Program-made: the position numbers and the translations under genes
In this document: positions 36,629-46,568 of the stretch, in pieces
Layout of the letters: every line of letters starts with the position of its first letter
How positions within the stretch are numbered: the stretch's first letter is position 1
The notes under the pieces: generated by a model
What the model saw: the letters and a program-made list of their open reading frames with translations, nothing else
Database searches by the model: none
What the model was told of the DNA's origin: nothing
Assembly: GCA_025548565.1 (NCBI GenBank)
Contig: JAJLPB010000016.1
Coordinates: 124,001 to 188,000, forward strand
From: Rugamonas sp. A1-17
GTDB lineage: Bacteria > Pseudomonadota > Gammaproteobacteria > Burkholderiales > Burkholderiaceae_D
Length of the DNA: 64,000 nt
Reading direction: 5' to 3'

Positions 36629-37402
36629 AGCTGTCTCCATAGAGAAGGGCGTATTGCGAAGATGATTGGACGAATGAATGAGACCCGGGGACCAGACGAA
36701 CTGAAGAAGGCGCGAGGCCGCGCTCTTTTTTTGGAATTGCGACTATAACTATAGACAATAAATCCACGAGGAAATGCGTGAATTGTCACGTTGATAAAAA
36801 CAGACGGCGACGTCAGTTGAGTACTTCGCGCAGGCTGGTCGTCCAATGAAGCAAATCTGTGACTTCATCTATCTCTGATTTTCGCTCTACGGCAGCCATC
36901 TTTTGGTCACGATAGTCATACATTTGCTTCAAAACGAAATGAAGCAAATGTGTGACTATTCGTTGGAGATGCTGCGATGCATTCCACGCTCAATGCACAC
37001 TATGTGCCAAGCCCGAGAGCGAGCAATGAATGAGCCGGGGATTTCATTCGCCCTTATTTCAAATGCGGCTAACACGGACGTGTCCAATTCACCATCAGCC
37101 GCTTAACGAGCACTGCCAACGCGGAGAACGGCCGATCCCCTACCTACTCACTACCGCCCCCCGGGCAGCCTCGCAAGCTCTGCTCCAATGCCCGGCTTTG
37201 TGCCGGATTACGTATTTTCGTTACCGTGGTCTTAATTTTTCATAGAGATATGTTGCTCTCTCGAGAACCTGGCTGCTTGCAAAAGTGCAGTGTGGCGTGG
37301 ATCGTAAAAATTTTTATCAAAAGAGTATTCTTGTTTTTTTGTGGCGTAAGATGAGTTTTGTCAAAAATATCACAGTTGATCGACGATGCGCGAGGGCAGC
37401 TT
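36629..37402. other. Long AT-richer intergenic region between DUF2278 and pksE
   Basis: These 774 bases separate divergent genes and look clearly AT-richer than the flanking coding DNA. Short open frames here have no recognisable product. The region holds three copies of a GAAGCAAAT-type motif, two of them forming a long hairpin, and an AT-only palindrome TAAAAATTTTTA at 37305-37316. It probably contains promoters for both directions; I cannot place a convincing -10/-35 pair. Confidence 0.6.
36848..36959. repeat. Repeated GAAGCAAATnTGTGACT motif with a 19-bp hairpin
   Basis: ATAGTCATACATTTGCTTC (36912-36930) and GAAGCAAATGTGTGACTAT (36941-36959) are inverted arms with one mismatch in 19 and a 10-base loop. 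A third direct copy, GAAGCAAATCTGTGACT, lies at 36848-36864 with one mismatch. Three copies in 112 bases suggest an operator or a structured RNA leader rather than a terminator, since no gene ends here and no T-run follows. Confidence 0.7.
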
Positions 37403-40400
37403 ATGGTATTCCGAGTGGCGATTGTTGCAATGGCATGCGAATTTCCCGACAGCCGTACACCAGGCGAACTGTGGGACACCGTGCTTCAAGCGCGCCGCTG
37501 TTTTCGCGCCATCCCCCGTGAACGGCTGGATCTTTCCGATTACGCGGCCGAGGGCGACCCCGATGGCATCTACCCGATAGAAGCTGGCTTACTGGAAGGC
37601 TACCAGTTCGACCGCGAACGCTTCCGTATTCCATTATCCACATTCGAACGCACTGACATGGCGCACTGGCTTGCGCTGGACGTGGCCACGCGCGCGCTGT
37701 GTTCGCTGGACAGCACCCAACTGGACGAAGAACGCGACAGCATGGCGGTGATCGTCGCCAACACACTAACCGGAGAATTCAGCCGGGCACATGCGTTGCG
37801 CTACCGCTGGCCCTATCTGCAGAAAACGATCCGAGCGGCCGCTGATGGCCGGCTGGCGGATGCCGACGTCACCAGCCTGCTTGCCGCCGCCGAAAGCCGC
37901 TACAAGGCACCTCTGCCAGAGCCCGACGAGGACAGCCTGGCCGGCGGTCTGTCCAACACCATTGCCGGTCGCATTGCCAATTACCACCACCTGCGAGGCG
38001 GCGCCCATACCGTTGATGGCGCTTGCGCCTCGTCGCTGGTAGCGATTGCTTCCGCCTATGAGCGGCTGGCCATGGGCGATACGGCGTGCGTCTTGGTGGG
38101 GGCGGTTGATCTTAGCCTGGATCCGTTTGAGCTGGTCGGCTTCGCGCGCAATGGCGCCATGGCGCGACAGCTGATGCGTGTGTTCGACAGCCAGGCCGAA
38201 GGGTTCTGGCCTGGCGAAGGCTGCGGCTTTGTGGTGCTCGCGCGTGAAGAGGCGGCGGTGCGGCATGGCTGGCCGGTGCTGGCCTGGCTGAGAGGTGCGG
38301 CAATGTCCACAGACGGGCAGGGCGCGATCACCCGGCCGACCGTCGAAGGGCAAACCTTGGCTGCCCGGCGGGCTTGGGCGCGTGCTGGCCTGAATCCGGC
38401 ACAAGCCGACTATTTTGAGGCACATGGCACAGGAACGCCGACCGGCGATGAAATAGAATTGGCTGGCCTGGCGGCGCTGTTCGGCGATACGGGGCCGGCG
38501 AAGCCGATCCCGATCGGATCGGTCAAGGCAAATATAGGTCATACCAAGGCGGCGGCCGGCATGGCCGGCTTGCTGAAAGCGATCGCCATTTGCCGAGAAC
38601 GGCTGATTCCACCCACCACAGGCTGTATCGACCCGCACCCACTGTTGGCGGGCGAAATTGGAGGACGTATTGCGGTGCGCGCAGAGATCGAGCCGGTGCC
38701 GCACGCGCTTGCGGTGACGGTGGGGATCAACTCCTTCGGATTCGGCGGTGTCAATTGCCATGCAGTGCTACAGGGCGAGCCTGGTCGCGAGGCGGCGGCG
38801 CCGCCGGGACCGCCCGCGGATGCCATCGGTGGCGAGTTATTCCAGTTGTCGGCCGCCGACCCGGTGCAACTGGCCGGCGTGCTGGACCGACTGGCGCACC
38901 GCGCTTGCAGCCTGTCGCGCGCGCAACTGCCGGATTTGGCCCATGCGTTGGCGCCCGATCCGGCGCCGGCATGGCGCGTCAGCGTAACGGCCAGCACGCC
39001 GCAGGAACTGGCGGTCGTCGCCAAGGCCGCAGCGGCGGCGCTGCGCCAACCGGGGCGGCCCGACAGGCAGATCGGGCGCCAGTTCAGCTGGTCCGCTCCG
39101 GCTGAGGCACGCCCCCGTATTGCTTTTCTGTTCGCCGGACAGGGTATTTCCATTCACTTGCAAACGCTGCCGTGGGCTGCACGCTTTCCCAGTCTGGCGG
39201 AATCGGCGCAGGCCGTTGACATGCTTGCACGGCAGGACCGTAGCGATACAGCCGTATTTCAGCCGTTATTGGCCGAGCTGGCCATAGCCGGCATCGAGTT
39301 GTTGCGAGACCTGCGGATAGGGCCAGATATCGTACTGGGCCACAGCTTTGGCGAGCTTCCAGCGTTGTATGCGTCGGGTCAGATGACGGTTGAGGAATTG
39401 CGCCGTCTAGCCCGCCAGCGAGGCCGCTGCATGTGCGATCTTGCGCCTGTCGGCGCCATGCTCGCGGTTAGCGCGCGGCGCGAGGTGGCCGACGCCATTG
39501 CCGTCTGCCACGGCCTGGAGCTTGCCTGCGAAAACGGCGCTGAACGGTTTGTGCTTGCAGGTGATCCACAGGATGTGCTGGCTGCGGCTGCGGCCTGCAG
39601 CGTGGACAAGCTCACAGTGAGTGTGTTGCCGACGTCGCGGGCCTTTCATACCAGCGGCATGGCCGCGGTGCGGCATGCGTTTGCTCCCCATGCCGCCGCC
39701 ATCGCCTGGCGGCGGCCTCTGTGCCGCGTGGTGTCCAGCATTACCGGCGCGCCGCTGGACGGCGCCGAACCGGTGGCGCAACTGCTGGCACGGCAAGTCA
39801 CGGACACCGTCCGGTTTGCATCCGCGCTGGCGCATTTGGAGGAGGTCGACCTGATCGTGGAGGTAGGCGCCGGCAATGTGCTGGCGGGATTGGCTGAAGA
39901 GCAGTACCCGGGGCGCGTCGTGACGATGGAACTGTTCAGCGACAACCTGCAGGCGATGCTGGCGGTGGCGGGCGCGGCGTGGGTGTGCGGCGCGGCGCTG
40001 AATCACGCCAGCCTTTACACCGGCCGCCGGCTACGCTACTGCGCACTGGACGCCCAACCACTATTCCTGCGCAACCCCTGCGGCGCGGCAGCCGACGCCC
40101 TGGATCACGCGCCCGCGCCGGCGTCTCCGTCTCAGACGGCGCGACCCGAGGCACCTCCCCATGACACCGGCGCGTCATCCCTGGAGACGCTTAAGGCCGT
40201 GGTGGCCGAGCAAACCGGACTGTCCTCAAGTGGCTTGAATGCCGGCTGGCGACTACTCGACGATCTGCATCTCAACTCAATCCGCGCACGGCATGTGGTG
40301 GCGCTGACGGCACAGCGGCTGGGCATGACCAGGATGCCGTTCGAACTGGCGAGGATGGCCAATGCCAGCCTCGCCGAAGCGGCTTCTTATCTGGATGAAT

Positions 40401-43078
40401 TGCGGAGCAAAAAAAGTGGTGCCCGCGAAGGTGTTCCGGCAGGTATCGCTCCCTGGCTGCGCTTTTACACCCATCACTGGAAAACCATCACCGCAGCGCC
40501 TCCCTCAGCCACCCAAGCGCCGACGGAGGCCTTGTTGCATCGGGTAGTGGACGCGGGAGCGGCCCCGACCCCGAGCCTGTTGCTGGACGATGCCGAAGCT
40601 GGTCGGCAACTGGCGATACTGGTGTTGCCCGCGGGGCCAGGACCGGCTGCCGCCAACGCATTGCTCAATGTTGCCCAGCGCTTGCTGCCTGCAGGCGATG
40701 TGCAGGGGCTGCTGGTTTTGCAAGCCAGGCAATTGGCGAATGGCTTCCTGCAGTCGGTTGCCGACGAATTGCCGCGCTGCCGTGTGTGTGCGGTCGAATA
40801 TGCCGATCTGGACCGCGTAGCCGTGCTGCAGGCTTTGGCTGAGCATGGGCGTGCGGAGTTGGGGTACGCGGAATTACGCTTGCGGAGCCGTCACCAGCAG
40901 CGGCGTGTCCTGCGCGAGGTCAGGCTGGCAGCAGCACCGTGGACACCGTTGCCGGGCGCTGTACTGTTGGTGACGGGCGGAGCCCGTGGCATCGGCGCAG
41001 TCAGCGCCCGCGCGCTGGCGCGGCAATACCGCTACCGCCTGGCCTTACTGGGACGCAGTCCCCCGAACCACGACGAGGTGGAGCGGCAACTGGCCCTGTG
41101 CCATGAAGAGGGCATCGACGCGCACTATTTTCAGGTCGATATAGGCGATGAACAGCATGTGAGCCAAGCTGTGCGTGCCATCCAGAGCGGTATCGGTAAG
41201 ATACGCGCGGTGTTGCACGCGGCTGGCACCAATCATCCGGCCGGCATCAACAACCTGAGCCCGCAGGACATCGCGTCGACGCTGGCGGCCAAGGTCACCG
41301 GTTTGCGTCACGTGCTCGATTGCCTGCCTCCCACACAGCTTGATTTATTGATCGGCTACGGATCCATCATCAGCGCGTTCGGTCTGGCCGGCGAGGCCCA
41401 CTATGCGCTGGCCAATGAATGGCTGGGAGAACTGCTCGATCGCGTCAAACGCGCTGCGCCGACCTGCCGCGTACTGCGACTGGACTGGACTGCGTGGCGC
41501 GAACTCGGCATGGCGCAACGGATCGAGGGTGTCATGGACGGCCTGCGGCAGTCAGGCACGCGGCCGCTCGACAATGAAGAGGCGCTGGCTGCACTGATCG
41601 CGGCCGTGGAAAGTGCGCAGGAGGACGCCTTGATCATCAGCGGCCGCTACGGACGCCGCCTCGATGCCGATGATCTGCGCCGCCTGCAGCCATCCCGTTA
41701 CCTGGAACAGCCGCGAGTCTTTTATCCGGGTGTGGAACTGGTGGCGGAAGCAGAGATCTGCAGCGACGCTGACCGCTATCTACAGGATCATGCGCCGTAT
41801 GGCATACCGGTATTTCCGCTGGTGTGCGCGGTGGAGGCCATGTTGAGCGCGGCACAGATTTTGCTGCCGGATACCGGCAGGCTGGACATGCTCGACATGC
41901 AGGTGGCCGAAGGCATCTCATGCTCGCTGGGGCAGCGATTTGTGCTGCGCACCTGCGCACTGGTGAATGATGATGGCCAGGTCAAGGTCGAGCTCCGCAC
42001 CAGTCTCAGCGGGTTTGAAACAGCGCACTTCACAGCGCTGTTTGCCTGCGGCCGGTCTTTGCCGCCGCTGCTGGCCACGGCCGCCACGCCGGAATGGGTA
42101 CTGCCCGCCAAGCCGTTGCTATATCAAGGACTGTGTTTTCATGGCGAGCGCTTCCAGCAGGTGGCGGCGGTGCTGCGCCTGAGCAGTACCGCATGCACGG
42201 TGAGACTGGCAGCGGCCGCCGACATCGACTGGTATGGGCCAATGCTGCCGGGACAACTGGCCGGCGGTATCCCGGCGCTGCGCGACGCCGTGCTCCACGC
42301 GCTGCAATTGTGCATACCGCATCAAGTCGTGCTGCCGGTATCGGTGGCCGAGGTATCGCTGGGGAAGTTATCCGCCGGCGGGGAGTATCTGGTCCACGCG
42401 CAGCAGCGTTTCAGCGACGGCATGCGGTTCGTGTTCGATATCGTGGTTCAGACGGCGGACGGCGCCATCATCGAGCAGTGGCGCGGGTTGGAGCTGCGGC
42501 GCGGCGGCGGTGTGGTACAGCCGCTGGCATCGCTGGCGCCGGAGTTGCTGGCCGTGCTGACGGAGCGCCTGCTGGCCGACGGCCTGGGCGTGACGGATCT
42601 GCATGCCGGCATGGCCATTTCCGATGACCGCGCCGAAGGCCGGCGACTGGCCGCCGCACGCGGACAGCAAGGACCGGTCGTCGTCAGCGCCACCCACGCC
42701 GACGGACTTACGCTGGTACTGACGGGGGAGGGGCGGCCGGCGGCGCTGGACCTGCAGTTCAGTCCCGGCTACCGCCTCGACGAATGGCGCCTGATGCTGG
42801 GAGACGAACGCATGCGGTTTGTCGATGGACTGGTCGCGCAGCGCCAAGTGCCTGCCGACATGGCACTGCTGTTTGCATGGACCATCTCCGAATGCCTGAT
42901 CAAGTTGGGACTGGATGGCTGGCCGTGGGAGCACAGCAGTCTGATGCCGGCGCACTTTGCGCACATCGGTCCGGCCTACACCTTCCAATGCGGTCCGCTG
43001 CGCGGCATGGTCACGGGATTGCGTATCGCCGGACGCGGCCAACCGGCGGCGCTGGCACTGGCATTGAGGCAGGGGTAA
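37403..43078 (+). CDS. pksE: Enediyne-type iterative polyketide synthase PksE
   Basis: This 1891-residue single-chain synthase has the order KS-AT-ACP-KR-DH-PPTase that defines enediyne PKSs such as CalE8 and SgcE (about 1900 residues). KS: TVDGACASSL (Cys208), HGTGTPTGD (His341), NIGHTK (His380). AT: GHSFGE (Ser648). ACP: LLDDLHLNSI (Ser959). KR: TGGARGIG (1191-1198) with Tyr1334 and Asn1338. DH: DHAPYGIPVFP (His1463). The C-terminal PPTase has ALDLQF (Asp1783) and WTISECLIKL (Glu1830, Lys1834). The family makes a linear C15-C16 polyene from acetyl and malonyl units. I chose the ATG at 37403, six bases after GAGGG; a TTG at 37358 would add 15 residues. The TEBC, unbL, unbV and unbU genes follow directly. 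Confidence 0.93.
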   Translation: MVFRVAIVAMACEFPDSRTPGELWDTVLQARRCFRAIPRERLDLSDYAAEGDPDGIYPIEAGLLEGYQFDRERFRIPLSTFERTDMAHWLALDVATRALCSLDSTQLDEERDSMAVIVANTLTGEFSRAHALRYRWPYLQKTIRAAADGRLADADVTSLLAAAESRYKAPLPEPDEDSLAGGLSNTIAGRIANYHHLRGGAHTVDGACASSLVAIASAYERLAMGDTACVLVGAVDLSLDPFELVGFARNGAMARQLMRVFDSQAEGFWPGEGCGFVVLAREEAAVRHGWPVLAWLRGAAMSTDGQGAITRPTVEGQTLAARRAWARAGLNPAQADYFEAHGTGTPTGDEIELAGLAALFGDTGPAKPIPIGSVKANIGHTKAAAGMAGLLKAIAICRERLIPPTTGCIDPHPLLAGEIGGRIAVRAEIEPVPHALAVTVGINSFGFGGVNCHAVLQGEPGREAAAPPGPPADAIGGELFQLSAADPVQLAGVLDRLAHRACSLSRAQLPDLAHALAPDPAPAWRVSVTASTPQELAVVAKAAAAALRQPGRPDRQIGRQFSWSAPAEARPRIAFLFAGQGISIHLQTLPWAARFPSLAESAQAVDMLARQDRSDTAVFQPLLAELAIAGIELLRDLRIGPDIVLGHSFGELPALYASGQMTVEELRRLARQRGRCMCDLAPVGAMLAVSARREVADAIAVCHGLELACENGAERFVLAGDPQDVLAAAAACSVDKLTVSVLPTSRAFHTSGMAAVRHAFAPHAAAIAWRRPLCRVVSSITGAPLDGAEPVAQLLARQVTDTVRFASALAHLEEVDLIVEVGAGNVLAGLAEEQYPGRVVTMELFSDNLQAMLAVAGAAWVCGAALNHASLYTGRRLRYCALDAQPLFLRNPCGAAADALDHAPAPASPSQTARPEAPPHDTGASSLETLKAVVAEQTGLSSSGLNAGWRLLDDLHLNSIRARHVVALTAQRLGMTRMPFELARMANASLAEAASYLDELRSKKSGAREGVPAGIAPWLRFYTHHWKTITAAPPSATQAPTEALLHRVVDAGAAPTPSLLLDDAEAGRQLAILVLPAGPGPAAANALLNVAQRLLPAGDVQGLLVLQARQLANGFLQSVADELPRCRVCAVEYADLDRVAVLQALAEHGRAELGYAELRLRSRHQQRRVLREVRLAAAPWTPLPGAVLLVTGGARGIGAVSARALARQYRYRLALLGRSPPNHDEVERQLALCHEEGIDAHYFQVDIGDEQHVSQAVRAIQSGIGKIRAVLHAAGTNHPAGINNLSPQDIASTLAAKVTGLRHVLDCLPPTQLDLLIGYGSIISAFGLAGEAHYALANEWLGELLDRVKRAAPTCRVLRLDWTAWRELGMAQRIEGVMDGLRQSGTRPLDNEEALAALIAAVESAQEDALIISGRYGRRLDADDLRRLQPSRYLEQPRVFYPGVELVAEAEICSDADRYLQDHAPYGIPVFPLVCAVEAMLSAAQILLPDTGRLDMLDMQVAEGISCSLGQRFVLRTCALVNDDGQVKVELRTSLSGFETAHFTALFACGRSLPPLLATAATPEWVLPAKPLLYQGLCFHGERFQQVAAVLRLSSTACTVRLAAAADIDWYGPMLPGQLAGGIPALRDAVLHALQLCIPHQVVLPVSVAEVSLGKLSAGGEYLVHAQQRFSDGMRFVFDIVVQTADGAIIEQWRGLELRRGGGVVQPLASLAPELLAVLTERLLADGLGVTDLHAGMAISDDRAEGRRLAAARGQQGPVVVSATHADGLTLVLTGEGRPAALDLQFSPGYRLDEWRLMLGDERMRFVDGLVAQRQVPADMALLFAWTISECLIKLGLDGWPWEHSSLMPAHFAHIGPAYTFQCGPLRGMVTGLRIAGRGQPAALALALRQG

Positions 43079-43080
43079 CC

Positions 43081-43497
43081 ATGGCAGGCAACACCTTCGA
43101 TCTACGGCATGTGGTGACCTTCGAGGAAACCAACCTGGTCGGCAACGTCTACTACACCAATTATTTTTCCTGGCAGGGGCGCTGTCGCGAAATGTTCCTG
43201 CGTCAGCATGCGCCCCAGACGCTGGCCGAACTGCGGGCCGGGGAACTGCGATTGGTCACGGCCCACGCCAGCTGCGACTATGTGGATGAATTCAACGTGT
43301 TCGACGAGATCGTCATCAGGCTGAGCCTGAATCGTTTCATCGCCTACGGCCTCAGTCTGAACTTCGACTATGTCTGCGGCCAGGCGACGCTGGCGCGGGG
43401 GCGGCAGGATATCAAATTTCTGCGCCAGCAAGCGGGACGCTGGGCGCTTACCGAGGTACCGGACACTCTGATAAAGGCGGCGCGACTATATGAATGA
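43081..43497 (+). CDS. Enediyne thioesterase (TEBC, CalE7/SgcE10 family)
   Basis: This 138-residue hot-dog-fold thioesterase releases the polyene from PksE. The segment FEETNLVGNVYYTNYFSWQG with RCREMFL is highly characteristic of CalE7/SgcE10, which lack the usual acidic catalytic residue and use the Asn and Arg in this block. It starts two bases after the pksE stop with GGCAGGGG as ribosome site, and overlaps unbL by eight bases. In studied systems PksE plus this enzyme yields pentadecaheptaene or related polyenes. Confidence 0.93.
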   Translation: MAGNTFDLRHVVTFEETNLVGNVYYTNYFSWQGRCREMFLRQHAPQTLAELRAGELRLVTAHASCDYVDEFNVFDEIVIRLSLNRFIAYGLSLNFDYVCGQATLARGRQDIKFLRQQAGRWALTEVPDTLIKAARLYE

Positions 43498-44494
43498 GCT
43501 ACTCGACCTGACTGCCGCGGCCGCCGGCCGGAGCGCTTCCACCGCCATGCGCGCCTGGGCCTGGGTCCTTGGCCGCGCAGGGGCGATTTCGACCGGGGAA
43601 ACGGAGGTGGCGCGGCGTGGCTTTACGGTATCGCGTGCGACGGTGGTGCAGCGCCTGGAGGCCATAGGCCGGCAGTTTGTCTACGGCTACAATCTGGCGG
43701 TAGGGAGCTGCCAATTGCAGCAACTGGCCGCGCAACTGGCGCAGTTGCCGGCCGATGACGCCGGCTTCGCGTACGAGGGCGCGGGAATGGGGGTGGCGCT
43801 TGCCGACTGGCTGACACCGGGACGCCGCATGTTCGATGCGTATACCGGCGGGCCGGCCTGCCATCACGAGTACATGGCTTGGGTCGGCTTGGGCTGGGCG
43901 TTGGCGCGGCTACCGGTGCGTCCCGAGCGCGTACTGGCGCGCTATCGCAGTCTGCACTGTTGGCTAGCGTTGGACGGTTATGGTTTTCATGAAGGGTATT
44001 TCCACTGGCGGCAGCGGATCGCCGGCCAGAGCCGCCCGCGCGGTCTGAGCGCGGACGGGCAGCACGTGTTCGATCAGGGGCTCGGACGCAGCCTCTGGTT
44101 TGTCCGCGGCGCCGATGCCGATGCGGTGGCGGTCGCGCTGGCGGCGTTCGATGCGTCGCGCCACGCCGACCTGTGGGCCGGGGTAGGGTTGGCGGCGGCA
44201 TATGCCGGTGGCTGCGAAGAGGCCGGGCTCGATGCCCTGCTGGCGCATAGCGGCAGACACCGGCCGGCGTTGGCACAGGGTGTGGTGTTCGCCGCCCAGG
44301 CGCGCATCCGTGCCGGCAACTGCGTACCGCACGTGGAGCTGGCCTGCCGCCGCTTGCTCGCGCTGGATGCGACCCGTGCCGGCGCGATTGCCGTCGCTGC
44401 CCAGCCGTCCGGATTGACGCTGGCAGATTATCAGCAATGGCGATTCCAGATTCAGCGTGCGTGCGGGAAGGAGGGCAGCCATGTCGGTACGTAA
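43490..44494 (+). CDS. unbL: Enediyne cassette protein UnbL (DUF1702)
   Basis: This 334-residue protein matches the DUF1702/UnbL family of unknown biochemical role. Key blocks are FVYGYNLAV, GFAYEGAGMGVALADWL, HHEYMAWVGLGWALARLP and LALDGYGFHEGYFHWRQ. It has no signal peptide or clear membrane helix. In characterised clusters this protein is one of five always present with PksE and is thought to help convert the polyene to the enediyne core. It overlaps the thioesterase gene by eight bases and unbV by 14. Confidence 0.88.
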   Translation: MNELLDLTAAAAGRSASTAMRAWAWVLGRAGAISTGETEVARRGFTVSRATVVQRLEAIGRQFVYGYNLAVGSCQLQQLAAQLAQLPADDAGFAYEGAGMGVALADWLTPGRRMFDAYTGGPACHHEYMAWVGLGWALARLPVRPERVLARYRSLHCWLALDGYGFHEGYFHWRQRIAGQSRPRGLSADGQHVFDQGLGRSLWFVRGADADAVAVALAAFDASRHADLWAGVGLAAAYAGGCEEAGLDALLAHSGRHRPALAQGVVFAAQARIRAGNCVPHVELACRRLLALDATRAGAIAVAAQPSGLTLADYQQWRFQIQRACGKEGSHVGT

Positions 44495-46556
44495 AGCAAG
44501 GGTGGTGGGGCTACTGCTGCTGGTGGCGCTGGGCGCCGCCGCCAGGTTGCCCGACAATATGCTGGTGAGAGCAGATGTGCTGGCACGGTTCCAATTCGAC
44601 AGCACCACGATGGAATACCAAAGCACGCTGCCGCGGCGCCAGACGCGCGATGTGCACCGCTCGCTGCGAACCATCCAGCCGTGGATTGCGTCGGTCGGCG
44701 GGGCGGCGGCGGTGGGCGACGTCGACGGCAATCTGAAGCCGGACGACCTGTGTCTGGTCGATACCCGCACCAATCAGGTCAGCGTATCGCCCTTGTTGGA
44801 CCGGCAACGCTATCAGCCCTTTGTGCTGGAGCCGCCCACCGGGGTGGAAGCGTCGCGCACCATCGCCCCCATGGGCTGCCTGATTGCCGACCTCAATGAG
44901 GATGGCTTGCCGGACTTGCTGGTCTATTACTGGGGCCGTCCTCCGGTCGGTTTTCTGCGTATCGACCATGGCCCCTCAACCAGGACTGAGCCGCCAAGAA
45001 GCGACAGCTATCGCCAGGTCAGCATCGGCGGCGAGCAACGGTGGTTCACCAACGCCGCGCTGCTGGCCGATATCGATGGCGACGGCCATGCGGATTTAGT
45101 AATTGGCAACTATTTTTGCGACGACGCGCGCATCCTGGATGCCCAGACGGAGGAGGCCGTGTGTCCCCATCCGGTCATGCAGGACTCGATGTCGCGCGCC
45201 TTCAATGGCGGCACGAACCGCATCCTGCGCTGGTCTTCCGGCACGGGCGGCGCGGCGCCCGATGTCGTGTATCAGGATGTCGGCGCGGTGTTCAATGAGG
45301 AGGTGGCACATGGCTGGACGCTGGCCATCGGCGCGCAGGATCTGAACGGCGACAGTTTGCCCGACCTGTATTTTGCTAATGACTTCGGCTCGGACCGCCT
45401 GCTAGTGAACTGCTCGCGCGCGGACGAAAGCTTCGGCAAAAGCCGCAAGGAGCTGGGCTGCTTTCCGCTGGACGGCCCGCTGGCGTTCCGCCTGCTTGAA
45501 GGACAACGCTCTTTGACCAAGCCCCGTTCCAAAGTGGTGGGCCAGGATTCATTCAAGGGCATGGGCGTGGAGTTTGGCGACATCAATGGCGACGGCTTGC
45601 CGGACATCTTTGTCAGCAACATCACGGAAAAATGGGCGCTGCAGGAAAGCCAGTTCGTGTTCGTCAACGACGGGCGCCGCCTGGACGCCGCCCTGGTGGG
45701 GCAGGGCGTGGCGCCGTTTGTCGACAGGAGCGAGGCGCTGGGACTGTCGCGCAGTGGCTGGGCCTGGGACGCCAAGCTGGCCGATTTCGACAACGATGGC
45801 TATCCCGAGGCTTTGCAGGCGGTGGGGTTCGTGCGCGGTCATGCGGCCGACGCTGGCCTGGTGCTACACAAGAGTTGCTGGGCCAACCTGCAGGAGCTGG
45901 CCACCGCCAACGATGGTTGGCTCAAGCGGGTCGGCGCATGGTTCAACATGGACGCTGACGCCGACGGCATCGGCTGCGACCTGAGCGGCAACGCGCGCAG
46001 CAATCCGTTCTTTGTACGCGAGCCGTCGGGGCGCTACGCCGATGCGTCGCCCTGGCTGGGGCACCTGCGCCATGGCGTGGCCGCGCCCACCCGCGGACTG
46101 GCGATCGGCGACGCCGATCTCGACGGCCGGCTCGACTACGTGGAAGCGCGCCAGTTTGCGGCGGCCGAATTTCATCACAACGTCTCGGCTGTCGCGAGCG
46201 GCAATTCCTTTATCGGCCTGAGCCCGCGCTTTCTGATTAACGTAGTGGGCAACGCGCCGGCCGCGCCGATGGCGCTCGATCTGGCACAAAAAATGACGGC
46301 ACGCTCCCGGCCCGCGCTGGGCACGACCGTCGACATCACCCTCAGCGATGGCCGCCATTTCCGCGCCGAGGTCGATGGCGGCAACGGCCACTCCGGCAAA
46401 CGCAGCCCCGACATTCATATCGGCCTCGGTAAGGTTCAGCCCGGCACCACGGCGGATCTGGTGTTCCACTGGCGCTCCTACGATGCCAAGACCGAGACGG
46501 CGCGCTATGCCCGGGTTCCGCTCGGCCAGCACCTGTTCGTTTTCCTGCAACCTTGA
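44481..46556 (+). CDS. unbV: Enediyne cassette protein UnbV (FG-GAP/ASPIC family)
   Basis: This 691-residue protein has an N-terminal membrane or signal segment (VVGLLLLVALGAAARL) and at least six to seven FG-GAP-like calcium loops, for example GDVDGN, DLNEDGLPDL, DIDGDGHADL, DLNGDSLPDL, DINGDGLPDI, DFDNDGYPEA and DADLDGRLDY. These predict a beta-propeller. The C-terminal SDGRHFRAEVDGGNGHSGKR region fits the ASPIC/UnbV domain. Location is probably periplasmic or membrane-anchored. The ATG at 44481 follows GAAGGAGGG. Confidence 0.9.
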   Translation: MSVRKARVVGLLLLVALGAAARLPDNMLVRADVLARFQFDSTTMEYQSTLPRRQTRDVHRSLRTIQPWIASVGGAAAVGDVDGNLKPDDLCLVDTRTNQVSVSPLLDRQRYQPFVLEPPTGVEASRTIAPMGCLIADLNEDGLPDLLVYYWGRPPVGFLRIDHGPSTRTEPPRSDSYRQVSIGGEQRWFTNAALLADIDGDGHADLVIGNYFCDDARILDAQTEEAVCPHPVMQDSMSRAFNGGTNRILRWSSGTGGAAPDVVYQDVGAVFNEEVAHGWTLAIGAQDLNGDSLPDLYFANDFGSDRLLVNCSRADESFGKSRKELGCFPLDGPLAFRLLEGQRSLTKPRSKVVGQDSFKGMGVEFGDINGDGLPDIFVSNITEKWALQESQFVFVNDGRRLDAALVGQGVAPFVDRSEALGLSRSGWAWDAKLADFDNDGYPEALQAVGFVRGHAADAGLVLHKSCWANLQELATANDGWLKRVGAWFNMDADADGIGCDLSGNARSNPFFVREPSGRYADASPWLGHLRHGVAAPTRGLAIGDADLDGRLDYVEARQFAAAEFHHNVSAVASGNSFIGLSPRFLINVVGNAPAAPMALDLAQKMTARSRPALGTTVDITLSDGRHFRAEVDGGNGHSGKRSPDIHIGLGKVQPGTTADLVFHWRSYDAKTETARYARVPLGQHLFVFLQP

Positions 46557-46568
46557 CGGAGTCGAAGC

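Noticed and set aside
36903..37245. Short open frames in the spacer upstream of pksE.
   Set aside because: They lack ribosome sites and recognisable products and overlap the hairpin repeats.
37358..37402. TTG start for pksE giving 15 more residues.
   Set aside because: The ATG at 37403 has a GAGGG site six bases upstream and gives the usual short N-terminus before the KS domain. I kept it as an alternative only.
37403..43078. Reading the synthase as a polyunsaturated-fatty-acid or heterocyst glycolipid synthase.
   Set aside because: Those systems have a different domain order and multiple ACPs or subunits. The single ACP, C-terminal PPTase and the TEBC and Unb neighbours point to the enediyne class.
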